The notes beneath the pieces are model-generated. The model saw only the letters and a list, made by a program, of their open reading frames with translations. It had not been told where the DNA came from and made no database searches. Of a stretch of 64,000 nt of DNA, positions 45,637 to 57,154 are shown in pieces. Source of the DNA: Gambelia wislizenii (taxonomy: Eukaryota; Chordata; Lepidosauria; Squamata; Crotaphytidae); assembly GCA_030847615.1 (NCBI GenBank), contig JAUMIR010000004.1, positions 78,585,001 to 78,649,000 of the forward strand, read 5' to 3'. Positions within the stretch are counted from its first letter, which is position 1; every line of letters begins with the position of its first letter. A program made the translations under genes and the position numbers.

Positions 45637-46086
45637 TCTACCTCAGTTATAATTTAGCTTTTTCTGTTTTAATATGTTGTTGTAGTGTTTTTATTGATCT
45701 GGACACTCCCACCATCCTGTCTCCTGAGCTTGTTAATCTACCCATTGTGTGCATTCACAGAGACCACGAAGAAGAAGAATGGGTTACTTACCGTAACTAT
45801 AGTTCTTCAAGTGGTCTTCTGTGAATCCACACAAACCTGCCCTCCTCCCCTCTGGTGTCCTACCTCTCACTTACTTTATTTAACATGGCTAAAAGGAACT
45901 GAGCAGTTGGTGAGAGGGATGGGCTTATATGCACCAGGGGTGAGGGGGGGCGGTGCTACCACCCCAAATTTAAAATGAGCTGCTAGAAGTTTCCGAAGTG
46001 CTCTGTGCAGGCACAGGATTAACCCATTGTGTGAATTCACAGAAGGCCACTCAAAGAACTATAGTTATGGTAAGTAATCCATTCTT
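45637..46086 (+). mobile_element. DIRS 3' end: internal complementary region and right inverted terminal repeat
   Basis: 45737-45832 is the internal complementary region. Its first half (CCCATTGTGTGCATTCACAG then AGACCACGAAGAAGAAGAAT) is the complement of the left terminus at 36651-36690. Its second half (GGGTTACTTACCGTAACTAT then AGTTCTTCAAGTGGTC) is the complement of the right terminus at 46029-46086. 45891-46086 is the right inverted terminal repeat. This order (recombinase, ICR, right ITR) is the DIRS1 layout used for circle formation. Confidence 0.85.
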
Positions 46087-46934
46087 CACTTGAAGATGGC
46101 TAATTGAACACTAGTTGTATAAAAACCATACACATCCTGTACTGTTTGGAGATGAAAGGGGAAAGGAATAACTTGGTTCAGTCCTGTCAGACCACCCACC
46201 AATCCCAAAATGCATCACCACTGATCACACCTTCCTTTTATAACAAAGCTGTGGGTTACAAAGTCTAATTAAATGCTTAATGTCACAAGGGATTGTAAAA
46301 TATTACCACAGCAAAGGAAAGGTTCTGTGCAAATCATCAGGGAGCTAGCAAGGGCAGGTGATCTCTCCTGCTTCCCATCTCCTCATTCATCCACAGCTGT
46401 CCTATCTACCTGATCTACAACCACTATTGTTATTTTTATTAGCATTGTGTACAGATTAGAAAAGGCAACTCACCAAGGTCAAGTTTTGTTTTTATCTTGA
46501 CAAGACTTACCCAACAAAAGCAAACCTCCATATGTATGCGATTAGATGGATAGAGATTTCACAGCTGTGGGCAGCACACTTTTAAAAGTCAGTTTGATGA
46601 TGAATTCCTGAGTCACTGTTGAGCCACAGAGTCATTCCACACTATAGTGATATCAAGCCAAGTGTGCTCATAAATCATAAGGTAAGGCCTTTCTTCTAAC
46701 AACGTTATAGTAATTGCTAGTTTTTAACAAAAATTGGGTGAACAGTAAATTACAGGAAAGGAATCATAGAGACCCGGAACCCATTTTTAGTTATTCTCAC
46801 ATTTTTCTGTGTTGCTCTCTCTCTCTCCCCCACCTCTCCCAAATTGCTAAGGGAGAAGTCTTATTTCTTTATTTCTCTATATCACTCAACAAATCAAAGA
46901 TCAAGTAAGTGTGTGTGCGCGTGCACACATTTAA
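46087..46934. other. Intron, no recognised feature
   Basis: Unassigned; a short TC run near 46818 and a GTGTGTGCGCGTGC run near 46908. Confidence 0.5.
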
Positions 46935-47142
46935 TTTGCTTGTTGAATTATGGCAATCCCATGAATTTCATAGGGTTTCCTTACACAAGGAATACTCAGA
47001 GTTGGTTTTGCCACTTCTTTCCTCTGAAATATAACCTACAGCACCTGGTATTCATCAGTGGTCTCCCATTCAAGTATTAACCAGGGCTCACCTTGCTTAG
47101 CTTCCAAGATGAGGTGGGATCTGGTGGACTGTGGCTTTATTC
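46935..47142 (-). mobile_element. 5S rRNA-derived SINE with BovB-like tail, copy 2
   Basis: 47033-47142 on the plus strand is the complement of a 5S rRNA relative: ACCTACAGCACCTGGTATTC, GTCTCCCATTCAAGTATTAA, CCAGGGCTCACC and TTGCTTAGCTTCCAAGATG. The 46935-47032 part (CATAGGGTTTCCTTACACAA, GTTTTGCCACTTCTTTCCTC) matches the same part of 18784-18897, confirming a family. Confidence 0.87.
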
Positions 47143-48210
47143 TGGACAAGTCTAGTGTGTGTATGTAATGAAGAGATATTGGAAACCCATAGGTTTTTAT
47201 ATTTCTATTCATATCCATTGATCATTTATTTATTTTTAACCCTTCTCCCATGGATGGGGCTCAATGCAGCTATTTTCTATTTCCCATTTTCCTTCTAGAT
47301 TAGATTCCTCTTGTACATGGCTTAGAGATGTGAAAGGCCCAGAAAAAAACTTGGAAAAATACAGAAAAAAATATGTTTTTTCCATTTTTTTCCCATAAGC
47401 CTTTTTTTGTTTTTTTCTGAGAAAAATTGAAAAAGAAGAAAAAATCGATCATGGAATGTTTTTCTTTGTTATTAATGTTGATGGTTTCTTCTGTTTTTTT
47501 TAAAAAAGTATCTTTTGCCTGTTCCACATAAACTAGCAAAACGAAAGATGTTCTGTACAGTTCAGGAGATTGTTGCTCTGTTTGTTACAATTTTTTTTTG
47601 AAAAAGTAAATTCCGTTTGTAATAATTGTTTGAATACACTGTATTTTTAATATACCAATTGTGATAATTTTATGCCAAATCAAATTGTACATATTTTATG
47701 TTTCTAAAGTAACAGAATAACTTTGAATCTGTAAAAAGTGCTAATGTTGCATTTTTCCCCATTTTTTTCTGAAAATTTCCATTATTTTTTTTTTGGCTGA
47801 AAAAAACCCTGGGAAAATGTCCCCCCCCCCACCCATGGCTTCAAAATTTCTGAAAATTTTACACCTCTATAAGTGGTCCATTCTTTATGTTTTTTAAAAA
47901 TGTTACCAACTGCTTATTACTTGACAAGATGCACAGTTAACTGGTCTGAGGTCCTGGGGGTGGAGAGACAAGAATGAGTGCAACTTTTCAGATTATAAGC
48001 ATGTCTGCCCAACAGGTAGGTGAGTCTTAATAAAATAAGCTCTGAAGATGGCTGTAATATGGCAGGTGCACATTTCCTTAATAAACATGACCCTAATATG
48101 AAAGGTAAACATAGACCTGCATTGGATGGGGGTAGGTGAATCACTTGGGAGTTCTTCTGTAACACATTTGTCACTGTAGACTCAGGTAAATTCTCGCTTG
48201 ATGACAGCTT
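47143..48210. other. Intron; inverted LINE tail remnant and A/T-rich sequence
   Basis: 47220-47285 looks like an inverted LINE/SINE tail (ATTTATTTATTTTTAACCC, GGGGCTCAATGCAGC). 47330-47880 is rich in A and T homopolymers, with a TTTTTTCTGA/GAAAA pattern repeated at about 47400 and 47765; no boundaries. Confidence 0.45.
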
Positions 48211-48738
48211 CAACTGGCTTGTTGGCTACCACCTTTCCTGGACAGGGATAACCTGGCCACTTTAGTTTATATGCTGCCAACCTCCTGGTTAGTGTACTGC
48301 AATGCAGTCTACATGGGACATCCATTGATGATGACTTGGAAGCTGCAGCTAATGAAATACATAGCAGCTATATTGCTCAGAGAAACATACTGCAGGAACC
48401 ATATGACATCTGTTTTAAAGGAATTGCACTGGCTGCCAGTATGCTTTGGATCTGAATTTAAGGTGCTGGTCCCTAAATGGCTTGGGACCTGAGTGCAGAA
48501 GAGCACTTTCTCCATAGATGAATGCCTGCGGATTGAGGCCTACTGAAGGAGCCCTCCTTTCTGTCGGGCCAGTGGAAGCAAGATACTGTATGAGGATGTC
48601 AAAGAGGGCATTCTCTGCTGTGGCAATTCTTTGGAAGCCCAGTTGGTGTAGATGCTGGCTTCATTCCAGCACCAAATTAAAACATAGCTTTTTGACAAAG
48701 TGTTTGGTGTCTAATGGTTTTACCTCAGTCTCTACAGG
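48211..48738 (+). mobile_element. L2-like LINE fragment, left part
   Basis: Frame 48271-48492 reads YCNAVYMGHPLMMTWKLQLM and MTSVLKELHWLPVCFGSEFK, the region after the reverse transcriptase in L2-type elements (compare LYFCNAFYMGLPL in the copy at 13067). It then decays through FSAVAILWKPSWC at about 48610. The tail probably resumes at 49013-49148. Confidence 0.75.
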
Positions 48739-49012
48739 TATATTGGTGGCGCAGTGGTTAAATGCCAGTACTGCAAGCCACCACGTTGCAAGTTCGATTC
48801 CAGCGGGCTCCAAGGTTCACTCAGCCTTCCATCCTTTTGTAGGTCAATAAATTGAGTACCCAGCTTGTGGGGGCAATTAGCTAACACACATTGGAAACTG
48901 TTTAATGCAGTGTAATGTGTAAATAGCTATTGCTTAAAACAATTTGTAAGCCGCTCTGACAGCCTTGTGGCTGAAGAGTGGGGTATAAATAACTAAATAA
49001 AATAAATAAAAA
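48739..49012 (+). mobile_element. tRNA-derived SINE (ACA-type) inside an L2 fragment
   Basis: Clear tRNA-like head: TATTGGTGGCGCAGTGGTTA with an A-box-like block and GTTGCAAGTTCGATTCCAGC as B-box. Body ACTCAGCCTTCCATCC and GAGTACCCAGCTTGTGGGGG, tail TTGTAAGCCGCTCTGACAGC, GGGGTATAAATAACTAAATA then A-rich. The tail matches an L2-like LINE 3' end that could mobilise it. Confidence 0.85.
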
Positions 49013-49148
49013 TATGCTTTTAAAATATTGAAATTAGTCTTTACTGTTTTAAGATGTAATTTGTCCTAAGCAACTTTCAGTTGATTTTATCTGTACACTG
49101 CCCTTAAATCTTGTGATAATGGATAGGATATAAATGTTTTTAATAAAA
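49013..49148 (+). mobile_element. L2-like LINE 3' tail (continuation)
   Basis: TTTACTGTTTTAAGATGTAA, CTGTACACTGCCCTTAAATC and GGATAGGATATAAATGTTTT look like a LINE 3' UTR and would complete the fragment at 48211-48738. Confidence 0.5.
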
Positions 49149-50940
49149 GAAAAAAACATTTGGCAAATATGATTGTAGGAGCACATATCTCCCAGGAAAG
49201 CCCATTCTCCATAACAACTCGTTTAATCCTCAGTGAGTTAGGAAGGATATAAATTTTGTGGAAATCCATTCCCTCCTGGTCTTTGCATTTCTTGCTTGCC
49301 GTATGGGCCATGGCCTTTTCAATAAAACCTCTTTCTGTCAAGTAGACAATTACTTTCCAGAACAGAGAACAGAATGGGATTTGAACCTGTGAACTTCAGG
49401 AAAGTTATCCAGCATAAATCCCATTGAGACTTATCCATAGTTAATTGTAATGCATTCATCTCAATAGAATTTACTTCAGTGAGGTTGCTGACAGATTATC
49501 TCTAGAGCACGTGAAGAAAATAGGCAGATTAAGATCTGATAATTGCTTATGGGAGATGAAATCTAGTACCAAAACTCACTCAAGATACAACTTTGATGAT
49601 TCTATTAAGATGAGCAACAGTGACCAGCCAGACAAGCCAATTTTTAAAGAGAGGGTCTGCATGTTTCTGTGGGGAGCCTTCATACCAATCATGTACACAA
49701 GGATCCATTGGAGACTTGATCACAACATTCCTGGTTCCCACAGTGCTTTAAGGTCAGGGCTCATAAGCCCTCTTTCTCTAACCTGAATTTTCCATATCCA
49801 TCAGTAGCTCAGTGCATCTATTTTGCAAAGTAAACTTCAGCCATGACAGAAGTTGCGTTGGCAGCACCTGTGCCCTTAGTTCTGGCTAGAAGCAGGAAGT
49901 TGGCATGCAGGTTGATGCCTCTTGCCTGGACTTGGCAGCTATAAGGACTCTCTCCACTGGAGAGGATGGCAGGACATGCCAAGCTATCAGCACATTCCTT
50001 TGTGGCTCCAGAGTGAGTCCCACCACTTTCATTTAGGAATTCATGAAAGCCAAGCTAAAGTAGGCTGGCAGATAAAGACCAGGCCAGAAAAGACTACTGC
50101 CAGTACACTTGCTTGGAAAAAGGGTGTCCAACAAAAGCCACTTGGCAGAAAGAGAGATTGGTTTTGCCAAAAGAGGCTGGCAGAAATGAGATTCCCAACC
50201 AAGCTTCTGATGGTGTGTCCTTTGCAAAAGGATTCTTTATCTTCCAAGTGCCAGCTGAGTGATTTATGGCTTGGCAGGAAAATAATATGATTCATGGCAG
50301 CTTTGACACAGCTTGTCTGGCCTTAGGTGTGGGAGTACTTAGGAATGTCACACATGTAGGGAGACCAGGTGCAAGACTGCCCATGAGCTGTATCTATAGC
50401 AGGGAAGGCAGGATTTTATGTCCAAACCCTGTTGCATGCCCCTCTTTTTTTTCATTGCCAAGGTATGATTGACTAAATGCTATTTAATAGCTTATGTGTT
50501 GGCAGAGCTGATGCTTGAGAATGTCAACAGGCCTGTGGCGATAACATAGGCATGGCAGCGGGAGGGGTTAGAGTTGCTTGACACTGGAGTAAATTTCCTT
50601 TACTATCATCCTTTGGATATGTGGTTGTCCATTGACAGAAGTTAGAATCTGGACTTAGCTGAAGTTGGACATGGTAAGGATAAAAATACTATGGCCTGTT
50701 GGTGCACTATGCTGGTGTAATTACCCAGGCATGGGTCATGGCAGCAGGATGAAAAGAGCTATGGGTGCAGTGGCCATGAAGGGAATAAGAAACTGAAAAA
50801 ATAGGCTGCTTGGAGCTGGCAGATTTTGTCTGCATTTTCTTGTCACCATTGTGCAACCCTGCAAGCATAGTGCACCAACAGAATTCTAGGCTATGTCTTC
50901 CTCCCCCCACCCCAAACGTAGTCCAAATTCATGCATGCAT
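49149..50940. other. Intron, no recognised gene
   Basis: No motif-bearing frame: the 122-codon frame at 49922-50290 resembles no family I know and is probably chance. Confidence 0.45.
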
Positions 50941-50946
50941 CCCTAT

Positions 50947-50987
50947 CTAGTATAGTATAGTATAGTATAGTATAGTATAGTATAGTA
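50947..50987. repeat. (TAGTA)n pentanucleotide microsatellite
   Basis: Eight nearly perfect units of TAGTA. Confidence 0.92.
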
Positions 50988-51269
50988 ATACTATAAGAGA
51001 GGCTTGTTAAGGATGAAACAGAAAAGCTTTATAGACAGGGCTATCAACATCTGGTGCCACCTTAGTCTAATATATTTCACAGTTCATTCAGCTGAGAGGG
51101 TGACAACAAACCACAGAGGATTGTGGCTATCTGAATCAGGCTTAACGTTTAGAGTGAATAGGTGTATTTGTAAGAAATCCATTTTAAAAAGAGGGAGGAA
51201 TATCTTGATAGTGTTAAAGGAAGATCAGAACAATAGCACAATAAAAAGAAATTGGGCAAACCGTTCATT

Positions 51270-51472
51270 GTCACTGTGTGCTTTCAAGGCGAACCTATCA
51301 CAGGGTTTCCTTGGCAAGATTTGTTCAGAGGGTGTTTGCTTTTGCCCACCTCTGAGGCTGAGAGAATGTGACTTGCCCAGGGTCACACAGTGGGTTTCCA
51401 TGGCTAAGCGGGGATTTAGTGCAACACTCATAGTGCAACACTCAAACCACTACACCATGCTGGTTCTCAAAC
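51270..51472 (-). mobile_element. tRNA-headed SINE (Sauria-type), minus strand
   Basis: The complement reads GCATGGTGTAGTGGTTTGAG, AGCCATGGAAACCCACTGTG, GACCCTGGGCAAGTCACATT and ends with a BovB-like CCTTGAAAGCACACAGTGAC. It contains a local 14-bp duplication (CAACACTCATAGTG then GCAACACTCA). CAAACC at both edges may be a decayed target duplication. Confidence 0.8.
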
Positions 51473-52711
51473 CACCCATATAAACATTTAATGCAAAGGA
51501 ATCAGGGGATGGAAGAGTAATCAAGAGACAGATTCTGGATGAGTTGCAGATGGCATCAGTTCTTCAACATGCCACGTGAATCAACTAGTTCTAGCATACC
51601 CTTGCATAAAAAGAAACCAAAGTAGAATACTGTATAAGACTGGAACAGAAGGGGTATGAAATGGTGTAAGCTTAGAGAAAACATAAATATGGAGTAAGAA
51701 TATTACCCCAGGGGACAGTAGTTTAGAAAATAATTAATTGAATGTACATACAGGAATAAGGGTCCAAACAAATTACTGTTTTTTTGGTAAACTTATTGAT
51801 TTATTGATTTATTAATGTATTCATTTATACAAAGTCGGGTAGTGAAAACAAATATTTAAATATCTGAAAGGGCTGGAATATAAATTAGGAAGTCAACCAG
51901 AAGAGAAGATGCAGAAATATTAAAGTTTGAAAAAATAAGATATATATTCTTTGAAAAACAGGATACATAACTATGCATGAATATGTTAATTTACATATAT
52001 GGGAAGATATATTCTACTGTAAATTTTCAATTCAAAAAAGTGGGGAGCCAAAGGAAAGAATGCAAAATAATTTAGGTGAGGTGTGAAATCTTCCAAAGAG
52101 GCAAATCTAAAATTGCATTCTTTGTATTTACCAGTGTGTTATCACATCTCTCTTTAATGTCATCATTCTGTTTGAAAGCAACACAAGCACTCCAATTAAT
52201 GATTTGGAAGTTTCACAGTTCCACTCCATGAAAACTGAAGTATAAAATCCCTATAGCTTATTTCATTTAGGGAGGGAAGGAAGTAATGTAAGATTCCTTT
52301 TATTGTGTGCCATTTTACTCTGAGCCCACTATGATGCCAGACCTTCAGCCACAGAATTATTTTTGTTTCCTGTTGCTGTTCAGCAGTAACCTTAGCTTCC
52401 ATTGCAATATCCCTTTCCACCCTGACTTGTAGGAAGAGAAGGATATGGAAGATTGAAGGAGCACTGGCAGGATCAGGAACCTCCCTGTGTATCCCATTCA
52501 GTTGTTTGAGATCTAACAAAAAGGTTGCCAGTAATTGTCAAAAGACTGAATCATTTTGCCTTTGGGATACAGAGTAAAAGGAAGTAAGTAAAATAAAGCT
52601 TAGGCTAAGTTCTCTCTTGATTTCTGCTTAACTTTATGCAAAAGGAGAACGCTTAATGATTGAGCAATAGTTTTGGACTTAATAAAAGTCCATCACAGTT
52701 TGAAATTGCCT
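51473..52711. other. Intron, no recognised feature
   Basis: A/T-rich sequence; TTGATTTATTGATTTATTAA at about 51797 is simple sequence. No gene. Confidence 0.5.
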
Positions 52712-52936
52712 GGGGTCCTTTCACACTGCACAATTATAGCACCGTGATTCAACTTTAATGGTCTTGGCTGCCTCCTATGGAATCCTGGGGTTTGTAGCTT
52801 GGTGAAGCATTAGGACTCTCAGGCTGAGAATTCTAAATACGCCTGCTTAAACTGCAGATCCCAGAATTCCTTAGGATGGAACCATGGCAGTCATAGTGGA
52901 ATCATAGTGCGATAACTCATAGTTTGAAAGGGCCCC
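52712..52936. mobile_element. Palindromic MITE family, copy
   Basis: Ends GGGGTCCTTTCACACTGCAC and the complement of GTTTGAAAGGGCCCC; inner arms CTGCCTCCTATGGAATCCTG and the complement of CAGAATTCCTTAGGATGG. Almost wholly self-complementary. Confidence 0.7.
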
Positions 52937-53140
52937 TGCTCTCCCTTGAAGAAAAAGCTGGCTATCAGTGTTTTATTTGGCTCTATCAGCAAGGACAGGA
53001 GTTATGGCAAAGGATTGAGAGTGCCACTGAATGTTCCCTGGAGCATGCTGGATGGTGTTGGGGACCAAGACTGCCTTAATGTGATTTAGGACACAAGGAA
53101 ATACATTAGCCCTGCATCCAAGTTGTAATGGGTCTTGCAA

Positions 53141-53158
53141 CCCTCTCTCTCTCTCTGG
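53141..53158 (-). mobile_element. LINE-X copy 2, 3' terminal (CT/AG) tract
   Basis: CCTCTCTCTCTCTCTGG matches the tract that follows the LINE-X 3' end at 57457-57470, so this is the far side of the same LINE split by the TIR element. Confidence 0.6.
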
Positions 53159-54284
53159 GTGCCAGTTACACGACAGAAATTGTCGCGGTGCTTACCGTGA
53201 CTTTGTGATCACGAATCCGCCCCTCGCTGTTTATACGATTTATGTCACTGATCTGGATATCCCGGGTGGTCCCGTGACTGATATTTACACACCCAAAGTT
53301 CCGGTTTTGTTTAGGTTTAAAAAAAAATTTTTTTGGCTGTCAATCAAAGATGCGATTACTCGTGTTTTCACAACCTCGGTGACGCACTTCCTTTAGAGTT
53401 CCGCGCCACGAGCGATGCTATTGGCTGGCTGGGGGGGGGGAGAGAGGGGGGGCAGAGGTTTGTTATTCCCCCTTGCTTCTTTAAAATTTTAACCCTTTCA
53501 GAAGAGGCAGAAAGCATTTTGAAAGATCCAGACAGATCTTTCGCTCAGACGCAGGGCTTTCCTTTTGAAATCAAGCTGAGTGCTTTCCTTTTGAAATCAA
53601 GCCGCTTGGGTTTCCCCTTGCCTCTTTAAAATACTAACCCTAACAGCAGGCTGCAGAGATTTCAAGCCGGCTATAGGCAGGCGTTTTGAAAGACAAACAC
53701 AGAGAGGGGGAATTAAAGGGTGCTAATTCACTCAGAGGCTTGAATATTTTAGTGTGCCTGTTCTGACCCAGGGAGGTGACCAAGGCAGGGGATGAATGGG
53801 CGCTGATGATCTCTCTGTAACATGCAGCTGAGGAAAAGGTAAAGCTGAAGGATTTGCAGTGTAGAAATCCATTTTAAAAGATGATTGAGTACACGCGCGT
53901 GCACACACACACACATCAACCTTCGTGCAGCTGGAAGGGATGCCTTTGTTTTTGGCTGGTGAGGCTGGATCTGTTGAACGGGTGACTGACCCCTCCTTTT
54001 CTGGTCGCTGATCTCTAAGCCCGCCCCCAGTCACCATTTCTAGTCATCCCAGTACTGAGACATTTTGTCCCAGGCTGTTTACATTTCCGATTTTCCGAAT
54101 CCTCCCGTGACTTTTTTAAAAACCGGCACAAACCGCGGGACTGGAAGTCCTGCAGGTTGAGGGATAAAAGGTGGCCCCCCTTCCAAAAATCACGTACCCG
54201 ACCCGATGTACATGTAAACTGCCAGGGATCGACACGAATTCTTCCCAGGACATTTTCATCGTGTAAACGGCCCCCTGGTTTTTC
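53159..54284. mobile_element. CpG-rich TIR DNA transposon (about 1.13 kb) inside a LINE
   Basis: The left end GTGCCAGTTACACGACAGAA and the complement of the right end (GGGGCCGTTTACACGATGAA) form a terminal inverted repeat; TGG (or CTGG) occurs on both sides at the junction with LINE sequence. The interior has CpG-containing blocks unlike the AT-rich surroundings, a direct repeat CTTTCCTTTTGAAATCAAGC at 53560 and 53584, a (CA)n run at 53900-53914 and an A/T stretch at 53320. No transposase is recognisable; the frames at 53205 and 53333 have no family motif. Confidence 0.65.
53900..53914. repeat. (CA)n microsatellite
   Basis: Short CA run preceded by ACACGCGCGT. Confidence 0.85.
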
Positions 54285-54870
54285 TTCGCAAATAAAGATT
54301 CAGGAAGGACTCATCCTGTACTTTCTGCAAGCGCGCTGATGACTAAATAGGCCAATCCGAGATAAACAAGTCCGGTTGCAGAAAGCACAGCCGAAGGTCT
54401 CATTGGGTGATGTTTCCGGGTTGTGATTCTTTCTGCGTTTTTGTTTCTCTTCAAGACTTGTTTGGCGTGAGTTCTCAAATAAGGCTGCAGCATTGTGGAT
54501 AGTGTGTCTTCATGCCTCCTGATGTGAGGCCAGGGCGGACCATTGTTGATGATCAATTTGGCCGAGCCTGAGATGTTGTTTCAGGGAGTCTTTGTATCGC
54601 TTTTTTGGAGCACCCCTCATACGCTGACCCGTGGCAAGTTTACTGTAGAGTACTATTTTTTGGGAGGCGATGGTCCTCCATCCTAGAAATGTGCCCTGCC
54701 CAGCGCAGCTGTGTTCTCAATATCATGGCCTCAATGCTGGTGATCCCTGCTTGCTCAAGGACAGCAACATTCGTCACATAATCAGTCCAGTGTATATTTA
54801 GGATTGTGCGTATACAGCGCTGATGAAAGCATTCAAGGAGTTTAAGTGTTGGCGATAGGTGACCCATGTT
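54285..54870 (-). mobile_element. LINE 3' fragment with C-terminal Cys/His finger (LINE-X copy 2)
   Basis: On the minus strand 54867-54640 reads SPTLKLLECFHQRCIRTILN, VAVLEQAGITSIEAMILRTQ, LRWAGHISRMEDHRLPK, the region following a LINE reverse transcriptase. After a frame change comes RYKDSLKQ, and then, in another frame, AFCNRTCLSRIGLFSHQRAC followed by a stop at about 54319. It is longer than the copy at 8267 and shows that the finger is the C-terminus of the polyprotein. Frame shifts make it inactive. Confidence 0.72.
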
Positions 54871-56527
54871 TCAACAGAGCTTACAAATTAACCACTTCTA
54901 TGTATTTTTCAACAGTCCCATGCCCTATTAGTTGGTGTCAGTGCTGAATAGGCTTCCTCCTCTTCTAAAAAAATCAAACAATGCCACCACCTCCTAAAGT
55001 CTGAGAAACTTACTTTTTGGATTATAACTCTCAGAATCTCATGTCCAGATATTTTTGGGAGTTGTAGTTAAACACCCCCCACACACCAGCCACTCTCCAA
55101 GCTCTGCCTCTTCCATACTCAGACTGGCACTCTATTTTGCACCGTGCAAAATAGAACTGAAGTAGCCTTCTGTGTGATATAGCCATCGATCTGTCTATGG
55201 CAGACAGTGGCTGCTGAATTCGCGTCTTCAAGTTAGTGTTTTCCCTGATGAATCATGTCGGGAGAAGGGCTGGCATTTTGTTGCCCTTGTAGCTTTGTGG
55301 GCTTTTGTCCAGTGAGGCCGCATTTTCCCATTTTTCATATTTTCAAAGAGTGAGTTACAAATCGATCTAGTAGTTACTGAAAATTGCTCTTCACACACGA
55401 GAGACATTAACACATTGGCACTGGCTGGTAATGCCTGGCTTTGAATCCCATTCCCAACAGCAGCCCAGGTAATAAAACAAGCTTACTGCTGCTTTTTGTC
55501 CTATCTCTTCTTTTGGACAGATGGTTTTACAGTATCTATCTTTCCTTGTGCCCTGGTTTGCATCAGGTTGTGCTTCAACAAATCTAATTGCCATGTCACC
55601 AGTGGGAACCAGCTATTCCCACATAATTTTATATCTGAGAAATATCTTCTCCCTCTGCATTGTGAGAATTTGCCACCTGATCCTCTTTTCAAAGTTTGTG
55701 CTACCTACAGAAGAGTTCCATAAGGGGTTGTTTTTGTTGTCATTGTTATTATTTATTCTGCTTTCAGGAGATATATTAATTTGTGAAGGCTGTTTCTGTC
55801 AAGTAGTGATATGCAGCTAGTGGATTTGTGAGCTTTGCTGACTTGGTTACATCACCTGTTCTTGGTGAAATACATAGCATGCCAGTGGAGATAATGAATC
55901 TGCAGCCTAATTTGCTGAACCTGCGAGAGCAAGTCAATAGAAGTCAATTTTCAAAGGATGCAGATTTCAATTCAAGTATTCATCACAGGAAATTAATATT
56001 CAGATTGGATAAATGCTGCTTGTTTCCACGCCAATAATGGTTTGTCATCTTGTGCTTTCCTGCACTGTTCCATTCAAAATATGTTTATGTATCTCTATAT
56101 AGTGAGATTTGGCATCACTACTCCACTTTTATTGAGGGAGAAGTAGAGATTCACAGCAGTGAAATTAGACTTCAGTAGTTTCCATTTGATATTATTGCCC
56201 TAGTGGCAGTGGCGGAATGTGATCCAGATGAAAAGTTGTAGCTTTGAACATGATGCTGAGGATCATTATGAATATGATACAGAGGCCAACCCAGATTTGA
56301 CACCAAATGCACATTTAGAACATCTTAGGTGTATACCTGAAAACTGTTAATGTACAAGCCAAACTACAAGTGACCTTAAATACAGGAAAGCATTTAATAT
56401 GTATGGCTTTTATTCTTTAAATAGCAGGTATGTATGGTAGTAAAGAGCAAGATCAAAAGCAGTGTGTTAGGGAGAAGTTCCCCATATGTTAAACCATTCA
56501 CCCCACCCCAGAAGCTGTCATTGATCC
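54871..56527. other. Intron, no recognised gene
   Basis: 54990-55070 has an old MITE-like symmetric stretch (ACTTTTTGGATTATAACTCT with TTTTTGGGAGTTGTAGTT). Otherwise unassigned. Confidence 0.45.
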
Positions 56528-56530
56528 TAA

Positions 56531-57151
56531 GGAGATTTTCACACAGGGCCAAAATGCCCCGTTACTGCCCCGCCATCTCCTCTCCCATTCCTGCCATGGA
56601 ATAAAGTAAATCTTTCACACACTTACCTTAATTCCGCAGCAGGAACGGGCTCCCCCTTCCCTCACTGGCTGGCCGTAAGTGCAGCTGTCGAAAGGCTGCT
56701 TATACGACCGGCCATCTGAAACGTTATCACGTTATTATGTGATAACGGCCGGGCGGTAAATTTTAAAAATAAAACTCCCCCAAACATAACATCAGTTCAC
56801 CAAGCACAAAACCACACTTTAAATCACACAATCAAAACAGGGAGGGTAAAATAAAGGGTGCCACTTACCTGGATGTCCAGATCGTACCAGGAAGTGCTTG
56901 GAACGGACCACCCCTCTGCGGCTGTCATTTCAGAACAGGAACGGGCTTCTGTTCACACACCCGTGATTGCGTGATAGCAACGGAATGGGAGGTCTATTCA
57001 CGATGAAAAATTGTGATTACATTGTTCTGTAACAGTCACGGGAGCAGGATGGATGCAGGACAGAACGGAGTCAACGTCATCCGAAAGGGAAAACTTTTCC
57101 CGACCCTGTTCTGTTTCTGCCACGGAATATATAGCCCATGTGAAAATCTCC
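56531..57151. mobile_element. Harbinger-like non-autonomous transposon with TAA target duplication
   Basis: A 621-bp element starts GGAGATTTTCACACAGGGCC and ends CCCATGTGAAAATCTCC, with TAA at 56528-56530 and 57152-57154, the target of PIF/Harbinger. The interior has ACCTGGATGTCCAGATCGTA once, against three related units in 1700-2642. A palindrome TTATCACGTTATTATGTGAT near 56725 and (nearly) its complement further on are unusual. No transposase. Confidence 0.82.
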
Positions 57152-57154
57152 TAA

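Noticed and set aside
49922..50290. 122-codon plus-strand frame
   Set aside because: No known family, no splice or promoter context; chance frame.
53205..53629. Two overlapping frames suggesting a transposase
   Set aside because: No catalytic motif or domain visible, and they lie in a non-autonomous TIR element.
53159..54284. CpG island and promoter
   Set aside because: The CpG-containing blocks are bounded by terminal inverted repeats inside a LINE, so they reflect a transposon; no gene start is seen nearby.
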